A stretch of 64,000 nt of DNA from Smallanthus sonchifolius. Taxonomy: Eukaryota; Streptophyta; Magnoliopsida; Asterales; Asteraceae. A program made the translations under genes and the position numbers. Shown piece by piece: positions 10,859-22,004 of the stretch; position 1 is the first letter of the stretch; each line of letters starts with the position of its first letter. The DNA lies in the NCBI GenBank assembly GCA_023525975.1, contig CM042039.1, forward strand, positions 13,236,501 through 13,300,500. Direction: 5' to 3'. The notes below the pieces were generated by a model that was not told the origin of the DNA, did not search any database, and was given only the letters and a program-made list of their open reading frames with translations.

Positions 10859-11440
10859 GTGGTTGGTATTTCAAACTTTTAATAGATGAAAGTGTAGGAG
10901 AATCGTTAATAAATTTATTATAAAAACATTTTTAATATCAAATTACAATACACGGAAGAACTTTCGATGTGTTTTGTTTTGTTTGCTGCCGAAATCGTAC
11001 CCGGTCATGCAACAGTATAAACACCAAGCGCGCGAGTTAAAATTTTTCGCACCCTTAGGGTCCTCACTTGTGTGTCATTCCAAGGAAACAATATCTTTAG
11101 GATGCTCCACCTTATATACCACTTAAAAGTTCCACCCTATATGAGACAAGTTCCCACATTCTTCTTCCTTGTTTGGAGCTTTCATAGTTTCAAACAAACT
11201 ACTTTGAGTTTTGAGATCACATTCATCTCAACATTAATATAATTATTTGTGTACAAGTTAATGAAAAAACCATATTTGGGAATTGCTTGTAGGTCTCGGC
11301 TTTTTCATCTTCATTATTTAAAAGGACCTTTTTTTTCACAAATGAAACATCGGATGTTTCATATGGACACAGGGTTGGTTCATACGTAAGCTACCAAAGT
11401 GGTTGCTTGTGAAGACGCGAAAGAGTTCTTTATTGATCAT
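10859..11440. other. Spacer, nothing firmly recognised
   Basis: AT-rich with two short similar blocks around 11101-11153 (CCACCTTATATACCAC and CCACCCTATATGAGAC). No reading frame or terminal repeat that I can support. Confidence 0.35.
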
Positions 11441-11444
11441 TATA

Positions 11445-11521
11445 GTATGAAGAGTCATACGATAAATATGAAAGGTCATATCACGATATGAAGAATCATA
11501 TCACAATATGAGGAGTCGTAT
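11445..11521. repeat. Four tandem mini-hairpins
   Basis: Units at 11445-11460, 11466-11481, 11486-11501 and 11506-11521, spaced 20-21 bp. Each is a six-base arm, a purine-rich four-base loop and the complementary arm: GTATGA/TCATAC, then twice ATATGA/TCATAT, then ATATGA/TCGTAT. The first unit differs from the others at both ends of the stem in a compensating way (G-C for A-T); the last has one mismatch. Confidence 0.75.
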
Positions 11522-11589
11522 TAATGCATTAAGGAAACAATTTTAAACCTTATGTAATTACGAACTACATATTGAATCATCAAGACTTT

Positions 11590-12320
11590 GGGAGTGAAGT
11601 TTGATCTATCCACTTGGCAAAAAGCGGTGTTTGAATGTCTTCGAGCTGCTCAGGCTTAGGGTTTCCTAACAGTCATCCCCATTGAAGGACTGGGCGAGCA
11701 TATATCGGTTGTGGAGTATCAGGCTATCCTTAAGTACCGACTAATGATCCTTCTATTTATGGCTGATGAGCCTTGTCCACTTTACCGCAAGGTTTATTTG
11801 TATCCTTTTGGTGAGCATGCAGTCCACTACAAAGAGCAAAATGGGTTTAAATACAAGCACGATTTAGTTAGGAATTTATGCTAAAAAGGAGGTGAATTTC
11901 TTAACAGATCCGTTAGAAGGGAGATCTACTTTACGGCCAAATGATATTCTTGTGTTTGAGTGGATAGGGGAAACACACTTGTGTGGACCTTACAGGAGTG
12001 TCCCCTCTCGTGGGGTTTCATGGTTAATGGGTTTATTGCGGGCCAGACTGTTTTGAAGGAGGAAGCAGGCAAAGTAGCTAAACACGAGGAAGCTTGACTA
12101 GAGAATCAACACATGTTTATCCCTTTTGCTTTTAATACATTTGGTTTCCTAGCCCCGAAGGCTATGAAGTTTCTTAACAAGGTTCAGCGAGTCATGCATG
12201 ATAATGTTTGGCCCCTAAGACCCAAAGCTTTTTTTTTAGTATGATCGATTTTGCTTTTCAAAAGGGGGTTGTGGCGAAGCTTGTTGCTCGTTTACCTTAC
12301 ACTTTATTGTAATCGTCCTA
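11590..12320 (+). pseudogene. Decayed plant retroelement-associated protein gene
   Basis: Plus-strand reading gives blocks such as LKYRLMILLF, FGEHAVHY, FKYKHDLVRN and KKEVNFLTDPLEGRSTLRP. Further on come the remains of an FIPFAFNTFGFL-like block and, near 12240-12310, an IDFAFQKG...LVARLP-like end. From memory these match a dispersed plant family annotated as reverse-transcriptase-associated or uncharacterised retroelement protein. Stops (for example TAA at 11881-11883) and frameshifts (near 11980) break it. No reverse transcriptase catalytic motif is present in this fragment. The function of intact members is not known to me. Confidence 0.5.
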
Positions 12321-12464
12321 ATTTTTTATAATGCATTTGAATTAAAAAAAAGATAATGTATATTGAATAGTTTGATTGAGTAATCAAATACTACAAAAAC
12401 TTTATTTGGTCAAAAACTTTTTGACATAAGAAGCATAAAGTAATTAAATAATACATAATTTATT
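12321..12464. other. AT-rich spacer up to element V
   Basis: Nothing recognised. The last five bases (12460-12464, TTATT) are the left TSD of Copia element V. Confidence 0.5.
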
Positions 12465-12818
12465 TGTTGGAATTTGTGCTAGGGTTTCAAAAACAATTTT
12501 AAAATGTGTAGCGGAAAAAACAAGCACGGACCGATCTAGGCCAAACCCTAAATCACCCACCAGGATTCCAAATGCAAATCAAATAATTAATAACCAACCA
12601 TAGGGGGTTTAGGGATATACCTTTCGCGAGTAGGACACGATAACCAAAGATGCAACACCAGATGACAACATCCCGGTCACTAGATCCGGCTCCATGAATT
12701 AAACCCGTAAATGCTAATCCACCCATACAAGTCCCAGATCTCTATCTGTCTTGTCTTTAAATATCCCGATCAGTGAACGAACCCGATTCGTTATATCCGA
12801 ATCAGCGGGTGTCACCAT
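12465..12818 (-). repeat. V 3' LTR, part 1 (before X)
   Basis: First 354 bp of the minus-strand Copia 3' LTR, cut by X at 12819. The five bases ACCAT at 12814-12818 are the left TSD of X. The remainder continues at 48125. Confidence 0.7.
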
Positions 12819-14017
12819 TGTGACATCTGACTAATTAGGGTTAACCCTGTTAACCATTTCCCGTTAAAACTTAACCTAGATAACTTAATTCCAAACCCTA
12901 TGGACTAATTCTGTCTCTGAAAATGCAGGGACTGAATCTGTAATTTAACTAAAGTTGATTCTGTTGACCTTGAAAGTCAACATTGAATGATTTCAAGTTC
13001 CTGTTGACTTTGTAAAGTCAAACTACACTTGTTCTTGAGCCAAATCTGAATATCTAATCGAAAATATGTCCAAACTTGTAACGGTTATGTGTAGTAATGA
13101 CTCAACCGCTCATCATTGATGCATTATGGTGCGTAGTTGTGCGAATTAATCCTATCATTGCACATTCAAGTCGTAACCGTCGACTTCACCCATATTACTC
13201 ACCAATTCGCAACAATTCGAACTTGCACACTGAAATTGAACCCCTGCAAACTTAATTCGCATCCCTCTGAACTTGTTGCACCAGTCAATTCCACCGGGGT
13301 TGAAGCTGGAGTCGCCAGAGACCAAGCTCATGCAAGTCGGAACCCTATTTACTCGTACACCATCAATTCGAGCACCATTCTGGTAATCAAGCACACCCTT
13401 AATTTCGTTTTAGTATATAGATTGAAAGCCCTATGATAATCAGGGCTTAGAATACTGAAATAAACACGATTGAATCCTAGGGTTCATACTCATTCGGGTT
13501 TAGTTGAAATCTACTCTAGACTCAAGTTAAATTCAATAAAATGGTATGATCAGATTCGCAAACAGTGACACTTTGAAAACCCTATGCTAATTTGATCATA
13601 TAACATCAAATTGAACTCAATCCAGTATTTAGGGTTTGTTCATATAATGATTTGGGGGTTTTGACCCTAGTCTCAATATAAATCCAATCAAACTATATGG
13701 ATAGACTCGCCATAATCTACTCCCTGAAAGCCTTATGAATCCAAACACTTTTATTATAAGAATCAACATATTTGATTTCACATTCTTAAACTAGGGTTTC
13801 GGGTTGCGAATAAGAAATTGATTATTTTAGACTTAAAGATTTTGCAATCAAACCTCAATACACATTCGTATGAAACTAATGAAAGAAACCTCTATGTTAT
13901 CTTGGCTAATCGCGATCAAATTCAAGGGAATTGGGACTGGTTTGGATCGAGTCTCGCAAAGGGGAAAGAACACTGAGCCTGTAGTTAATAAAACGAATTA
14001 TAATGACATCCTGTCGC

Positions 14018-14085
14018 GATTCCCTAGCGGCGGGCATGGTTAAGTCTTCAGGCTGATACACAGGAGACCCAGGTTCAATCCGGTC
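14018..14085 (+). promoter_or_regulatory. tRNA-like A/B box pair in X 5' LTR
   Basis: GGTTAAGTCTTCAGG resembles a Pol III A box, and GGTTCAATCC (14072-14081), about 35 bases on, resembles a B box; a T run follows. The 3' LTR copy (23221-23309) is better preserved. It cannot form a full tRNA cloverleaf and is not called a tRNA gene. Confidence 0.35.
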
Positions 14086-14246
14086 TTTTGTATTGTTTTT
14101 TTTGGTCTTTTTCCTTGGTTTCCATTTTTAAAACTAATCCCCATATTATTTTAATAATATAATAATGTGTTTTGACACCAGATAATACCCGAAGGCTCGG
14201 GATTGAATATAGAATATATTTTTGAGCATTTTGGTTAAATTAAAAA

Positions 14247-15432
14247 CAGTAAACTTCAGTTTTCGTCCCTGAGGTTGGAACCAAACTTCAGGTTTCGTCC
14301 CCCTGTAACACATATCATCCCTGACGTTTTATATTTTAACAGTTTTCATCCCTGGTCCCTAACTCCATAAAAAATTAGGTTAGCTTTAATGTAAAATTAC
14401 TTATATACCCTTAGGCTAACTCCATCTTCTTCGATAAATTTAATAAATCTTTAAATTATATCATGGGCAAAATGGATTGATGCATCAGTCCCTACATAAA
14501 TGCCATAGCTTCAACATATCTATATGGTTCCCAAATGGTCTCCAACCTCCATCACCATATAACACTTTTGGGATAGAGACACCTTCATCTTCTCCAGCCA
14601 TTTTCCAGCCATGGCAGGCGACGGTGGTGACTCCTACGTCTCAAATCTGACCAACTCCATCCCCACCTTCTACTCTTTTCCGATCCCAACCACAGTCCAG
14701 GTGAAGTAGCCATCCTTTTCAACCGACGAAGCACAAACGAGATCTCCGATGACCTAGGGCGGTGATTATAGTGGATTAGGGTTCCGTCAGCTTGAGGGAA
14801 CAATCCCAATAGCAAACAACGCACAAAATCTGTGTTCATGTTCAAATCCAAGATCCAACAAGCCTCCACGTTCAAATCCGTTGACCCAAATCAAACCCTA
14901 AAAATCCCAAATCGTGATTCAAAACTTCAAGATTGAGTCTTTCATATATTGTTTTTGAACCATTTGATCAAAAATTGAGTCTTTTATATATTTTTTTTGT
15001 GTTTTATTAAAAATTAAGTCTTGTATTATTTTTCTTTTCTGGGTTTGATTAAAGATAGGTTTTCTTAATTGGTTTGTTTGAATTATTGAAGATTTGATTC
15101 AATTTTAGATATTGCCCAATTGTTGTTCTTCGATTTGATTGGTGTTATTACAGATTGGTTTTTGTCATCAAACATGATCGGATAGTTTGCTTACTTCTCA
15201 TGTGTTTAAGAAGTTGAAAGACGGGTAATTAAATGGGAATCAAAGGCGGTGGTGGTTGCCGATGGTGGTTGCTGGCGGTGGATGTGAATGGAGGTGGTGT
15301 GGGTTGGTGGTAGGTATGAAGAAGAAGATGGAGCTAAGGACAAGGGACGAAAACTGTTAAAACATAAAACGTCGGAGATTATATGTGTTAAAGGGGGACG
15401 AAACCTGAAGTTTGGTTCAAAACTCTTTACTC
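14247..15432. mobile_element. Non-autonomous Mutator-like element (MULE-1)
   Basis: 1,186 bp flanked by AATTAAAAA at 14238-14246 and 15433-15441 (9 bp, the Mutator size). The sister LTR has a single uninterrupted copy at 23442-23450, a natural empty site. Ends are CAGTAAAC and the complement GAGTAAAG, followed by inverted repeats of more than 100 bp (left about 14247-14360, right about 15320-15432) sharing AACCAAACTTCAGGTTTCG and CGACGTTTTAT-like blocks. The interior has a 96-codon minus-strand frame (14585-14875) and GGTGG-rich sequence, possibly a captured host fragment. No transposase. Confidence 0.8.
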
Positions 15433-16756
15433 AATTAAAAATAATATAATTTATTATATTATTTCCCAAGGCTATTATTAAATTCATAAAAACACGCAAA
15501 CTATGGTTTTATATCCGGGTTTAGATTTATAACCCATTTTTAATTATTATTTCCCACATTTTAAAAATTATATAATTATTTATTACCTAAGCATACGAGT
15601 TCGAAATAAAAGTAATATATTTATTATTTTTGTCACGTAAATAATTATCGTGTTATTTCGTCAAACTTAAAAATAATATAATAATATTATTTTTCCTAGA
15701 CCATTATTTTAATGGTAAAAACAAACGAATACATATTTAATAATATTATTCGTAACTTGGAACTTTTGATACAAATTGCGTCTACCTTAATTATTGAATT
15801 AAGAAATATTATAGACCCGAGGACACGTTTGTCTACCCGTTGATCCTAAGTATATTTTAGGACATTCTATCTTTCCATGTCGTCACAATATCCCATGTAT
15901 CCTTAATTATTATTATTATAATTCTAGGGTATCCGTAGATCGTTTATAGGCAAACACTTGTGTTTCTATTGCATCCTTGTGCAGTGTTGTTTACTACGCT
16001 TACACACAACTCTGGTGAGTTTTCACAGCCCCTTTTACTATTTAAATTGGGGGAGAAAACATGACACAAACTATTTTAGATTACTATAATTTATATGTGA
16101 TCACTGTTGAGGCTAAGCGTAACACACTATCACTAAAAGTCCTCACACACATTTCGAACCGTTAATACAGATCTTAGTGTGGTAATGTTTAGTAGTACTA
16201 CCGGGTTTGACAAACCCCACCCGCGTTAGTCGCGCTAACTCGATTGGAGGTCGAACGGGTGAAATGTTAGGCTACACACATTTGTCCGAGTTGATAGACC
16301 TGACATGAGGCAAACAAACACTAACATTCAACTTCAGTTTTGAGCGCTTTAGTAAGACATGAACGTAGGTTAGCTACCTATAGATACACATGTTGAATGT
16401 ACATAATCTGGTAAACGCTTTCGTTTCGATATTGAAAGCTGTGAACTCACCAACCTAGTGTTGACATGTTTTTCTTACATGTTTTCTCAGGATAAGCAGG
16501 TGCACATTAGGGCATACATGGTGTCAACTTGATATATTCAATAAGTGTCAAACTATTGAACATTTATTATGTTTCCTTTATTCTTAGAATTGGGCGCGCT
16601 GTTTTGCGCATTTACTCTCATGTTTAAACGCTTACGCATTAACACTGAAATTTTATATTATTTCAATTTGAGTCCCATATAGTGTCGTTCAATATAACTA
16701 ATGACTGAGATCCTGGTTTGTCCCGCCCGTTAGTGGAATTTAGGGGTGTGATAGAT

Positions 16757-16769
16757 TGGTATCAGAGCC
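16757..16769 (+). other. X primer binding site (tRNA-iMet type)
   Basis: TGGTATCAGAGCC lies three bases after the 5' LTR end, the standard initiator-methionine primer site of Ty3 and Copia elements. W uses the same site. Confidence 0.85.
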
Positions 16770-16843
16770 ATTGGTTATAGAGAACTAGGATTGCATACTA
16801 GACTATAACCACACATTAGTTACATGACACACACACTTATACA

Positions 16844-17464
16844 TGTTAGGACATGTTTTGTAACTGTTGATAATAATATTGTTTAAGTTCATAAGTTCGC
16901 CTAAGCATCTTAAGGAGCGAACTTGTTAAGTTCACCTATAGTGCTGTGTGGGTTTGTGTTTTCCTATAAATAGGTGTTTACAAATCTTATATGAGGGTTG
17001 ATCAGTGTAGAACAGAATCTGAGAGATCTTGTAAACTGATATTGTGGTGGAAATATAAAGTGTTTATTTACACTATTGTTGTTGATTGAGTTACACGAGC
17101 ATGTTGATCATGGATTCTGCACGTTATCACTTTGTCGTAATGCGAGTCTAGAGATCCGTCACACACCGACTCGGGACCTACAAAGTAATTTGATCACTTC
17201 ATATTCTTTGTCAGAAATCTCTTTGTTTTTCTGAGTGACAATTTCATTTCGCTTTACAATTTCAGCATAAGCCATATCTGCCATTTTCAGAAAATTACCA
17301 AGTCTTTAACAAGAACACACCTAGGCGAAGATAATAAGTTCGCTTCTAATCTATCAAGCGAACTAAACCCAAGCGAACTTGTTAAGTTCGCTTAATCAAG
17401 TAAATCAGATAAGTTCGCCTGCAACAGAATTTCAGCACTAAGTTCGCCTGGTTCAGCTGTAACA
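16844..17464 (+). mobile_element. S1: Copia solo LTR inside X
   Basis: 621 bp starting TGTTAGGACATG and ending GCTGTAACA, so its outermost bases form the TGTTA/TAACA inverted pair of Copia LTRs. ATACA flanks it at 16839-16843 and 17465-17469. A TATAAATA box sits at 16965-16972. It holds repeated AGTTCGCC motifs and a perfect palindrome at 17371-17393 (arms AAGCGAACTT and AAGTTCGCTT, three bases between). No internal region, hence a solo LTR. Confidence 0.8.
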
Positions 17465-17469
17465 ATACA

Positions 17470-19082
17470 TGATATACATAACATCCAGATATACATTGCA
17501 GTTCAGTCATGTTGACATCATTTATTCCACCATTTGCTGATGAGGAATACATCATTCGCATTGCATCATCATTCCCAGTGGTGGCATTCTGGGAATCACC
17601 AAAACAGCATTCACTCCCTTCTGAGGGCAGCAAGACGAAGCCTTTGGAGGAGTCACTCACACCACCATCATCTGTCGGGTATGGTGAGCCTTCTCAGGTC
17701 CATGTTATGGACGACACTCAGCACTAGCACATATCTCTTTGGGAGTTGGGATCGTCGAAGGCGAGTCCCTACTGTACCCATTAGCAACAATACTTCGTGT
17801 GAAGGCAGACTGTTGCACGCATTATTGCATAATCCATTGACACATAGATGTCATCACTTTCCCGAGCCATGGGCTCACGTATTTGGTCGATATTCTATTA
17901 AGGATAGATAGACCACAAAGTTGAGAACGCCTTTCTCAGTTGGAACAACGGCTATTTTGCTTCTTCCAGTAACACATATCCATGAACTAGTTTCACTTCT
18001 CGAAGTCGCATTTCATGTGCATGTTCCCATCTACAATCCACTGGATTGGACTCTCGTATTGTGTTTCCACTCGAGTGAATACTCGGATCAAACAATTCTC
18101 GACTACTCATCCTGATATGAGTCCTAGTTAATCAACTTATGGTTGATGACTAAGCCTTTCGATGACTTATCATCTCTAACAACACTCTATACTCAGTAAT
18201 AAACTGAGGGACGTTTTGACTCAGGACATGGAAAATTAGGGTGAGCATGCAAAGCAAATTATCATTACGGGTGCACACGTAATAGTAATTTGAGGTGCAT
18301 GTAAGTCCTGGTGGAACCTAGTGTGTGGATAAATGGTCCTAATCTGTGATTTACAAGACTTATGTTCCCACTGTCGGTAGAAATTCTTGTAACACGCTCA
18401 ACGACTAAGTGGTATCATTAAACCTGTTCAACAGTTGATATACGTGACTATTAGGTTGAAGATGTTTACGGACACACTGAGTTATCATTAATGGAATCCA
18501 TCATGTTATTTTCACTAGTGTAAGAGTCTTAGTGAAATCAAGACTCTCATCTAGCCGTGATCAAGGAAACCATCTTGATTGAAACCCTAATAGGATCTCA
18601 TGGAAAACCTATCGACTCCAAGTATGTAAGCGGAATTTGAAGAATTCCTTCTAATCTAACACGTTATTTCTTACACTCCTGGAAAAATTTCATTTGACCC
18701 TATTACCTTATCCTGTGACTAATCGTCAGCCTAATTTGATTTATACCCCAGCATATCCAACTCTGTAAATGGAATTCTTTCTTCACAAAATTATCTCGTT
18801 GTTTTGATGACATTAGAAAACGAGGATTTAAACCAACCAACCATCGGTCGAACGCGACTACTTTACCGAAGTCTGTATCTTATTAAATTCTTTTCCCTTA
18901 GCCTTTGCATTGACCAACGCTTATCTTATTAGCGCGGGTCTCATTAGAAATCTGAGCATGACTTCATAATTTTTAAGTTGGTGCAATCGTAGTCCAACTC
19001 TATTAGAAGCCAAGTATGCTAATGAGATAGCAGACGGTCAGAAAATCGAAACAACTAACATTCTTAGATAAGTAAACTAGGA
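17470..19082 (+). pseudogene. X gag region, decayed beyond recognition
   Basis: By position between the primer site and protease/RT this should be gag. Short frames exist (17509-17727, 17534-17911) but I cannot recognise a capsid or zinc knuckle. The sequence may be heavily mutated gag or foreign DNA that replaced it. Confidence 0.3.
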
Positions 19083-19445
19083 TTGGCTAGTCATAAACTT
19101 GATATTGACCTTATGCCGGTCACACTCGGTAGCTTTGACATAATTATCGGTATGGATTGGTTAGCTAGGAACCAAGCCGAAATTATTTGTCGTGAGAAAA
19201 TCGTTCGCCTTCCTCTCCTTAGTGGAGAAACCCTTTCTGTCCAAGGCGAAAGGAGTGGTGCAATTGTTGGCATCATATCCTTCATGAAAGCACAAAAGTG
19301 TCTTCGAAAAGGTCATACTGCTATTTTGGCTCTCGTCACCGAGCAGCCATCTGGGGAGAAGAAAATTGACGACATCCCAATCGTACGTGACTATTCGAAA
19401 GTATTTCCAGAGACTTGCCTGGTCTTCCACCGCATCGTCAAGTAG
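19083..19445 (+). pseudogene. X protease end / RT linker
   Basis: A 120-codon frame reads GSFDIIIGMDWLARNQAEI, the conserved segment after the retropepsin active site, then the linker DDIPIVRDYSKVFPE that leads into reverse transcriptase. The protease active-site DSGA block is not found upstream. A frameshift near 19413-19420 takes the following RT sequence into another frame. Confidence 0.7.
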
Positions 19446-20100
19446 AATTCCAAATTGACCTAACACCCGAAGCAACACCTATTGCTCGGGCACCCTACAG
19501 ACTTGCACCCAGTGAATTACAAGAACTATCTACCTAACTGCAAGAGATGTTGGATAAAGGTTTCATCCGACCTAGCTCATCGCCATGGGGAGCTCTAGTC
19601 CTATTCGTCAAGAAGAAAGACGAGACTTTCCGCATGTGCATCGACTATCGTGAGCTGAACAAAGTGACGATCAAGAATTGTTATCCTCTACCATGCATTG
19701 ATTATCTAGTTGATCAACTTCAATGATCAAGCTTCTATTCCAAGATAGATCTTAGATCCGGTTACCATCAACTGAGAGTCCGAGACAAGGATATCTCTAA
19801 CACTGCCTTGAGAACTAGGTACGACCATTATGAATTCATGGTCATGCCTTTCGGACTAACCAACGCACCCGCGGTGTTCATGGACCTCATGAACCGCATG
19901 TGTAAACCCTACCTTGATCAATTTGTCATCGTTATCATTGATTACATTGTCATCTATTCTAAGAACAAGGAAGAACATCAGGAACACCTACTGTTTGATT
20001 CTGGTGTTGCTGAAACAAGAACAACTGTATGCCAAGCTTTCCAAGTTCAAATTCTGGATTCGTGAAGTACAATTCTTAGGACATGTAGTCAACTAGAACA
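19446..20100 (+). pseudogene. X reverse transcriptase, inactive
   Basis: Contains the RT blocks FVKKKDETFRMCIDYREL, SKIDLRSGYHQL, YEFMVMPFGLTNAP and FVIVIIDYIVIYS. The last is the catalytic box, normally (Y/F)xDD; here the second Asp is Tyr, so the polymerase site is lost. There are also a stop near 19724 and later frameshifts. The RT type is Ty3. Confidence 0.8.
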
Positions 20101-20118
20101 GAATACTCCGACAGAGGT

Positions 20119-20684
20119 GTGACAATTTCTGGGATTGACTTGCTATTACCGTCGATTCATCGAGGGATTCTGCAAGATCGCCCACCCCTAACTGCCTTAA
20201 CCCGAAAGGTTAAAATCTATAACTGGGGTGACACCCAGGAATCAACATTCCAACTCCTTAAACGAAAACTCTGCAGTGCACCCATCCTAGCTCTTCCGGA
20301 GGGAACATATGATTTCGTGGTGTATTGCGATGCATCCATTCAGGGTCTTGGTTGCATACTAATGCAACGTGAGAAAGTGATCGCATACGCTTCTTGCAAC
20401 TAAAAATACACGAGAAAAACTACACAACTCATGACTTAGAGTTGGGAGCCGTAGTTTTTGCACTAAAGATATGGAGACATTACTTGTACGGTACCAAGTG
20501 CACTATCTACACCGATCACAAGAGTCTTCAACATATCTTTGAAAAGAAAGAGTTGAACATGCGACAGCGTCGTTGGATCGAAGTCTTGAATGACTATGAC
20601 TGTGCGATCAGATATCATCCGGGAAAGGATAATGTGGTAGCCGATGCCCTAAGTCGAAAGGAAGCCAAGCCCAAACAAGTTTGA
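20119..20684 (+). pseudogene. X RNase H
   Basis: Two overlapping frames carry FVVYCDASIQGLGCILMQ and THDLELGAVVFALKIWRHY, the typical Ty3 RNase H, ending VVADALSRKE. A one-base loss near 20395 separates them. Confidence 0.8.
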
Positions 20685-20687
20685 GCA

Positions 20688-21930
20688 TTGCAGCTTACTA
20701 TTCACACCGGATTACCTGACAAAATCCGTAGTGCTCAACTCGAAGCCCTTAAAGAGGAAAACCTATCGTTGGAATCCACGCGTGGTATGGAAAAACAACT
20801 CGAGGTTAAATCAGATGGCACACACTATTTTGCTGAACAAATATGGGTTCCAAAGCACGGGAACTTAAGAGATCTTGTAATGGATGAATCTCACAAATCT
20901 CGCTATTCTATTCATCCCGGTTGCGATAAGATGTATCATGACCTAATGGTTCTTTGTTGGTGGCTAAACATGAAAGCTGATATAGCCACCTATGTGAGCA
21001 AGTAATTGACCTGCTCGAAAGTCAAGGTTGAATACCAAAAGCCTTCTGGGTTACTCCAATAACCGGAAATTCCAATGTGCAAATGGGAGCAAATATCTAT
21101 TGACTTTATCACCAAATTGCCCCGAGCTCCTAGCGGACGTGACACCATATGGGTGATCGTCGATCGTTTGACGAAATACGCTCACTTATTGGCAATCAAA
21201 GAAACTGAAAAAATGAAGAAACTTACTCGTGTTTACTTAAAGGAAGTAGTCTCTCGGCACGGGGTGCCAATTTCAATTATATCGGATCGTGACGCACGAT
21301 TCACCTCACGTTTCTGACAATCTTTACAAAAAGTTCTCCTACAATAACAGTTATCACACTAGCATCATAGCAGCACCATTCGAGGCATTATACGGGCGAA
21401 AATGCCGATCACCTATCTGTTGGGATGAAGTTGGGGATAACCAACTTACGGGTCCTGAACTTGTACTTGAAACCAAAGAAAAGATCGTTCAAATTCGAAA
21501 CTGTATGGCGACAGCTCGTGATACTCAAAAGAGCTATGCCGATAAGCGTCGTAAACTGTTAGAGTTTCAAGTAGGCGACATGGTCTTATTAAAAGTCTCA
21601 CCTTGGAAAGGTGTAACTCTATTCGGGAAACGAGGCAAACTGAACCCTCGTTATGTTGGACTATTCAAGATAGTGAAGAGAATTGACCCAGTAGCGTACC
21701 AACTGGACCTACCTCGTTATGTTGGACCGTTCAAGATAGGGAAGTCAAAACGCTCAAACACAGTAAAATCCTTATTGTCAGAGTTCGTTAGAACTCAAAA
21801 CGCGAACCGGAATTCACATGGGAGTGCGAGGATCAGATGATGTGCAAGTATCCTCATCTGTTCAAGCAATCCACGTCCAACACGTAAGGTACTATTCTAA
21901 TTTTCGGGACGAAAATTCCTTCAACCAGGG
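20688..21930 (+). pseudogene. X integrase, catalytic core deleted in part
   Basis: Zinc-binding front (HKSRYSIHPG, then a stop at 21003), core SIDFITKLPR and IISDRDARFTSRF, then a jump from 21316 straight to a KFSYNNSYH block. About 50-55 residues normally between them, including the catalytic Glu, are missing. Farther on, the RYVG(L/P)FKI segment occurs twice and the C-terminal part is cut, ending in a chromodomain-like EFTWECEDQM block with one stop before it. Confidence 0.75.
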
Positions 21931-22004
21931 GATGATGTGATACCCAGAACTTTTTTTTTTTTTTTAATTTTCGGGATGAAAATTCCTTCAGCTAGGGGAT
22001 GATT
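21901..22004 (+). other. Duplicated polypurine tract region of X
   Basis: TTTTCGGGACGAAAATTCC plus a CCAGGGGATGATG tract (21901-21937) is repeated 67 bp later as TTTTCGGGATGAAAATTCC plus CTAGGGGATGATT (21968-22004). After the first copy comes TGATACCCAGAAC, which looks like the start of another LTR, then a run of about 16 T. The second copy borders the real 3' LTR. Confidence 0.7.

Larger units (their letters stand above)
12819..16753 (+). repeat. X 5' LTR (with MULE insertion)
   Basis: 3,935 bp, of which 1,186 bp plus a 9-bp TSD are an inserted Mutator-like element, leaving about 2.74 kb. It ends GTGTGATA where the 3' LTR has GTGTGACA, again a C/T change. Landmarks: Pol III-like boxes at 14036-14082, GGTGAGTT at 16014-16021 followed by CACAGCCCC, and TGAACTCACC at 16442-16451. 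Confidence 0.8.

Noticed and set aside
13137..13436. A 99-codon frame in the X LTR
   Set aside because: The sister LTR (22317 on) has the same DNA with stops and indels; it is LTR sequence, not a gene.
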